From Granulicella sp. dw_53 (lineage in GTDB: Bacteria > Acidobacteriota > Terriglobia > Terriglobales > Acidobacteriaceae): a stretch of DNA of 64,000 nucleotides. The stretch spans positions 124,001-188,000 of the forward strand of contig NZ_JAAVUR010000004.1 of the NCBI RefSeq assembly GCF_018449545.1, written 5' to 3'. Below, one piece after another: positions 60,561 to 64,000 of the stretch (its first letter is position 1; every line of letters begins with the position of its first letter). A program made the translations under genes and the position numbers. Below the pieces are notes generated by a model that saw only the letters and a list, made by a program, of their open reading frames with translations, was not told the DNA's origin and did no database searches.

Positions 60561-63500
60561 ATGTACCAATTCCTAGTTGGCCTGGACGTAGGTTCTACAA
60601 CCGTCAAAGCAATTGTGGTTGAAGCAGCGACAGATAAGACAATCTGGCAGGACTATCAACGCCACGAGACGAGACAGCCAGAAAAGGTCCTCGAGTTCCT
60701 GCGTCGCATGGAGGATGAAGCCGGCATTGCCTCAGGCAACACACGCATCTTCATTACCGGATCGGGTGGCGGCACAATCGCCGAGATGATCGGCGCAAAG
60801 TTTGTACAAGAGGTACATGCCGTCTCCCTCGCCGTCGAGAAACTACATCCCGAGGTGTACTCCGTCATCGAATTGGGCGGGCAGGATGCGAAGATTATCG
60901 TCTTCAAAGATGATGAGGAGACGGGCCGCAAAAAGAAGATTCCATCGATGAACGATAAGTGCGCAGGTGGAACGGGCGCAGTGATAGACAAGATCAACGC
61001 CAAGCTTAAGATCCCAGCGGCGGAGCTTTCCAATCAGGGATATCACGATATCAAGCTGCACAAAGTCGCCGGCAAATGTGGCGTCTTCGCCGAAACAGAT
61101 ATCAATGGTCTGCAAAAGACGGGCACCCCTCCAGATGAGCTGATGGCTTCCCTCTTCGAGGCGATCGTTTTGCAGAACCTTAGTGTGTTGACCCGTGGGC
61201 ATACCTTGCGTCCGCATGTGCTTCTCCTCGGCGGCCCGAATGGATTTATTCGTGGTATGCGTGAGGCTTGGCAGACCAATATTCCGCGCATGTGGAAGGA
61301 ACGCAAGGTCGAGATCCCGGAAGGCATGACCCCGGAAGAATTAATCAAAGTCCCGGAGAACGCGCAGTACTTCGCTGCCCTGGGATCAGTCGAGTTCGGA
61401 AAGGAAGAGGAGCCAGAGGTCGGACGTTATCTCGGCGTCGATAAACTCCTCTACTACATCGAGTATGGCCGAGCAGAAGAGAAGGCTATCGCGGGCGGAA
61501 AGGGTCTCGTCGCCGAAGATGCAGAACTCGTCGCTTTCAAATCGGCATACAAAAAGAATAAGTTTATTCCCGCTGACTTTACTCCAGGTCAGATCGTATC
61601 TGGCTTCATCGGAATCGATGGCGGTTCGACCTCTACCAAAGCTGTCGTACTGGACCAGCAGGGAGAGATACTTTGTAAGACCTATCAGCTCTCGAACGGC
61701 AATCCGATTCAAGACACGATTGAGATGTTTGAAAAACTGCGAGAGCAGATCGAAAGCAAAGGCGCAACTCTAGAGGTTCTCGGCGTGGGCACGACCGGCT
61801 ACGCAAAGGATATCCTCAGGGACGTATTGAACGCCGATGTCGCTCTGGTCGAAACGGTGGCGCACACCGAGTCAGCGCTCAAGTTCTACGATGATCCGCA
61901 TGTCATCGTCGATGTCGGCGGCCAGGACATTAAGCTCATCGTCCTCAAGGATGGCCGTGTAAAAGATTTCAAGCTGAACACACAGTGCTCCGCAGGCAAC
62001 GGATACTTCCTACAGTCAACCGTTGAAGGCTTTGGCATGAAGGTAGAAGAGTTCGCAGACCTCGCCTTCTCTGCTAAATCCATGCCATCCTTCGGCTATG
62101 GTTGCGCTGTCTTCATGCAGTCTGACATCGTGAACTTTCAACGCCAAGGTTGGCGATCCGAAGAGATTCTTGCTGGACTCGCCGACGTGCTGCCTAAGAA
62201 TGTCTTCCTCTACGTCGCCAGCATTCCAAATCTTGCAGCACTCGGTTCCCGCTTCGTCCTGCAGGGAGGCACGCAAAATAATCTCGCAGTGGTCAAGGCT
62301 GAAGTCGACTTCATCAAATCCAGCTTCCGTGCCAACGGCAAGGAACCAGAGATCATTGTGCACGAGCACTGCGGTGAGTCTGGTGCGATTGGAGCCGCAC
62401 AAGAGGCTCTACGTCTCTGGCGGAACGGTCGCGTTACGACATTCATCGGTCTCGAGGCAGTCGCGAACATTCGCTATCGCACCACGCGCAATGAAGATAC
62501 ACGCTGCTACTTCTGCAAAAACAACTGCCTGCGAACCTTCATCGACGTGGACGTAACCGGGGAGCCAAGCACAGAACACAATCATGTTCACTCCGTTCCC
62601 GGAGATCGAGCCGCAACTGCAGAGGAAGTAGTCACAGCCATTGCAACAAACCTCCCCAGTCTGGAACAGGTTCAGGCAAACCTGCCTCCGGTTGAAGCGC
62701 ATGGTTCCTCTTGCAGTACCGGTGGAAGTTGCGGGACCAGCACGCAATCCACCTTCAAAGCGAAGATAGAGCCGCTTGTCCAGATCCAGCTTTCACCCGG
62801 ATCGAATAAGGTTGTGGAACTACCAAAGCCCGTCGAGTTCCAGCCCCGCAAGACGAAGGTTCCTCTGCGTACTGGCGAACAGCGACTCATCATCGCAACC
62901 TGCGAAAAAGGCACCGTCGAAGATCTTGATGAAATGAAAGACATCAAGGCCGACATCGATAAAATCAAAGCTGTAAATCCTAACTACGTTGATATCGCGG
63001 CGCACGATGTCTTCCGTCACCGCGACGTAGAGATTGTCTCCGACTCAGTGCCGTCAACCAAGGGATTGTTCATCTCGAAGGCGACGAAGGAACGGGCCTC
63101 CCTCATGGAGCGGCGTAAGGACTTTCGTGTAGGAATTCCCCGCCTCTTGAACACTTACACCTATGCCCCGCTCTTCAATGCATACTTTGCCGGCCTCGGA
63201 TTGAAGTCCGAAAACATCGTCTACTCGGACTACACGACGCCGGAGCTCTACCGAACCGGCGCGAGCCGCGGCGCTATCGATCCTTGCTATCCGTCCAAGA
63301 TAGGCATCGCACACGTCTACAACTTACTGGCTGTCAAGCATCCTAAGAAGCCGCTCAATGCCATCTGGTTCCCAATGTACGACGTGCTTCACTCGCATTT
63401 GGTGAATCTGACCGGATCCAATGCCTGCCCAACTGTGACAGCAACCCCGGAGACGGTCAAAGCGGCGTTCATGAAAGAGAGCGACATCTTCTCGGAGAAC

Positions 63501-64000
63501 GGTGTCACTTATCTCGATCCGATCCTCAACCTTCAAGACGAAAAAATCTGCGCCGATCAGATGTTCAAAGCCTGGGGGCCTGTACTCGGTCTCAGTCGTG
63601 AAGAGAATGAGCGAGCACTGGCTGCGGGATTTGCGTCCTTACACTCCTGCGAGGAAGATATTCGCCGGCAGGCGCGTGAGACCCTTGATCAACTCGAACG
63701 CGAAGACCGCATCGGCATCGTCATGTTAGGTCGCGTCTATCATCATGATCCAGGCCTGAATCACGAGATCATGGAAGAGTTCCAGAAGCTCGGTTATCCC
63801 GTCTTCTCCCAAAGCACCTTGCCCGTGGATGAAGACTTGCTGGATCGCCTCTTTGGAGAGGAAGTTCGAGCAGGCATGACCACACACCCGCTCGACATCA
63901 GCGATGTCTGGAAAAATCGCTACTCCACCAGCACCAACCATAAGGTGTGGGCGGCAAAGTTCACCGCGCGTCACCCGAATCTCGTCGCACTCGAGGTATC
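60561..64000 (+). CDS. Tandem BcrA/BadF-type ATPase activase with dehydratase-related C-terminal region (partial, right edge)
   Basis: ATG 60561 (GGAGACGGTA upstream) opens a frame that is still open at 64000 (over 1146 codons). Two ASKHA ATPase domains are in tandem: the first begins VGLDVGSTTVKAIVV and has CAGGTG (Cys134) and GKCGVFAETD (Cys173); the second begins GFIGIDGGSTSTKAVVLD and has CSAGNG (Cys476) and GCAVFMQSD (Cys515). Each Cys pair matches those holding the bridging [4Fe-4S] cluster in HgdC-type homodimers, so one chain may mimic the dimer. A linker with RCYFCKNNCLRTF and then a DUF2229-like region (RVGIPRLLNTYTYAPLFNAYF, DPCYPSKIG) follow. It should deliver ATP-energised electrons to the upstream protein. 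Confidence 0.9.
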   Translation, partial: MYQFLVGLDVGSTTVKAIVVEAATDKTIWQDYQRHETRQPEKVLEFLRRMEDEAGIASGNTRIFITGSGGGTIAEMIGAKFVQEVHAVSLAVEKLHPEVYSVIELGGQDAKIIVFKDDEETGRKKKIPSMNDKCAGGTGAVIDKINAKLKIPAAELSNQGYHDIKLHKVAGKCGVFAETDINGLQKTGTPPDELMASLFEAIVLQNLSVLTRGHTLRPHVLLLGGPNGFIRGMREAWQTNIPRMWKERKVEIPEGMTPEELIKVPENAQYFAALGSVEFGKEEEPEVGRYLGVDKLLYYIEYGRAEEKAIAGGKGLVAEDAELVAFKSAYKKNKFIPADFTPGQIVSGFIGIDGGSTSTKAVVLDQQGEILCKTYQLSNGNPIQDTIEMFEKLREQIESKGATLEVLGVGTTGYAKDILRDVLNADVALVETVAHTESALKFYDDPHVIVDVGGQDIKLIVLKDGRVKDFKLNTQCSAGNGYFLQSTVEGFGMKVEEFADLAFSAKSMPSFGYGCAVFMQSDIVNFQRQGWRSEEILAGLADVLPKNVFLYVASIPNLAALGSRFVLQGGTQNNLAVVKAEVDFIKSSFRANGKEPEIIVHEHCGESGAIGAAQEALRLWRNGRVTTFIGLEAVANIRYRTTRNEDTRCYFCKNNCLRTFIDVDVTGEPSTEHNHVHSVPGDRAATAEEVVTAIATNLPSLEQVQANLPPVEAHGSSCSTGGSCGTSTQSTFKAKIEPLVQIQLSPGSNKVVELPKPVEFQPRKTKVPLRTGEQRLIIATCEKGTVEDLDEMKDIKADIDKIKAVNPNYVDIAAHDVFRHRDVEIVSDSVPSTKGLFISKATKERASLMERRKDFRVGIPRLLNTYTYAPLFNAYFAGLGLKSENIVYSDYTTPELYRTGASRGAIDPCYPSKIGIAHVYNLLAVKHPKKPLNAIWFPMYDVLHSHLVNLTGSNACPTVTATPETVKAAFMKESDIFSENGVTYLDPILNLQDEKICADQMFKAWGPVLGLSREENERALAAGFASLHSCEEDIRRQARETLDQLEREDRIGIVMLGRVYHHDPGLNHEIMEEFQKLGYPVFSQSTLPVDEDLLDRLFGEEVRAGMTTHPLDISDVWKNRYSTSTNHKVWAAKFTARHPNLVALEV

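Overview
The window looks like chromosome of a soil Acidobacteriota of the Acidobacteriaceae type (Edaphobacter, Granulicella or Terriglobus relatives). The grounds are a GC-rich genome, a very large TonB-dependent receptor with an N-terminal carboxypeptidase-like domain, a VWFA-related lipoprotein-like protein of the kind abundant in this phylum, propeller-type sensor kinases, and GGATGGGG/CAGGATGACA-type intergenic repeats. This assignment is inference from gene content; no marker gene was searched.

Layout. 1-8.4 kb: a HigBA toxin-antitoxin pair, glmM, a caspase/C80-like orphan protein, xseA, a receiver protein, an ion channel with an unusual filter and a TPR membrane protein. 8.5-27.2 kb: a carbohydrate locus. 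One minus-strand run carries TonB receptor, clan GH-D alpha-galactosidase, GH95, SGNH hydrolase and alditol oxidase; a plus-strand pair carries a sodium/solute symporter and a GH36 alpha-galactosidase; a GH27 enzyme with two CBM-like domains diverges from a LacI-family regulator. Two near-identical 18-bp palindromes (18971 and 26009) mark the likely LacI regulon. 27.2-39.9 kb: mostly housekeeping (DinB, polA, queA, recG, NatAB-like ABC exporter, acyltransferase, receiver) plus a second HigBA pair. 40-44 kb: PhzF, tRNA-Cys, and an alkylation-repair pair (ogt, ada-alkA). 44.6-49.5 kb: a lipoprotein overlapping a propeller histidine kinase, with a convergent NarL-type regulator.

50.2-54.3 kb is the most interesting small system: an ECF sigma factor, a DoxX protein, a secreted Cys/Lys/Gly-rich short peptide, a DUF692 (MNIO) enzyme and a DUF2063 partner. 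This is the layout of a bufferin/Hvf-like modified metal-binding peptide. The DoxX and peptide genes share an upstream GTAACC-N15-ACTC motif.

54.3-64.0 kb is a second unusual system: a sigma-54 activator with GAF domains flanked by palindromic upstream sites (TGCCAA-N4-TTGGCA) and two well-spaced -24/-12 promoters. One promoter drives a STAS protein; the other drives a radical SAM/SPASM protein, a 2-hydroxyacyl-CoA dehydratase-like iron-sulfur protein and a giant tandem BcrA/BadF-type activase that runs off the right edge. Strongly reducing ATP-driven electron-transfer chemistry of this kind is typical of anaerobes and is unexpected here; its substrate is not apparent.
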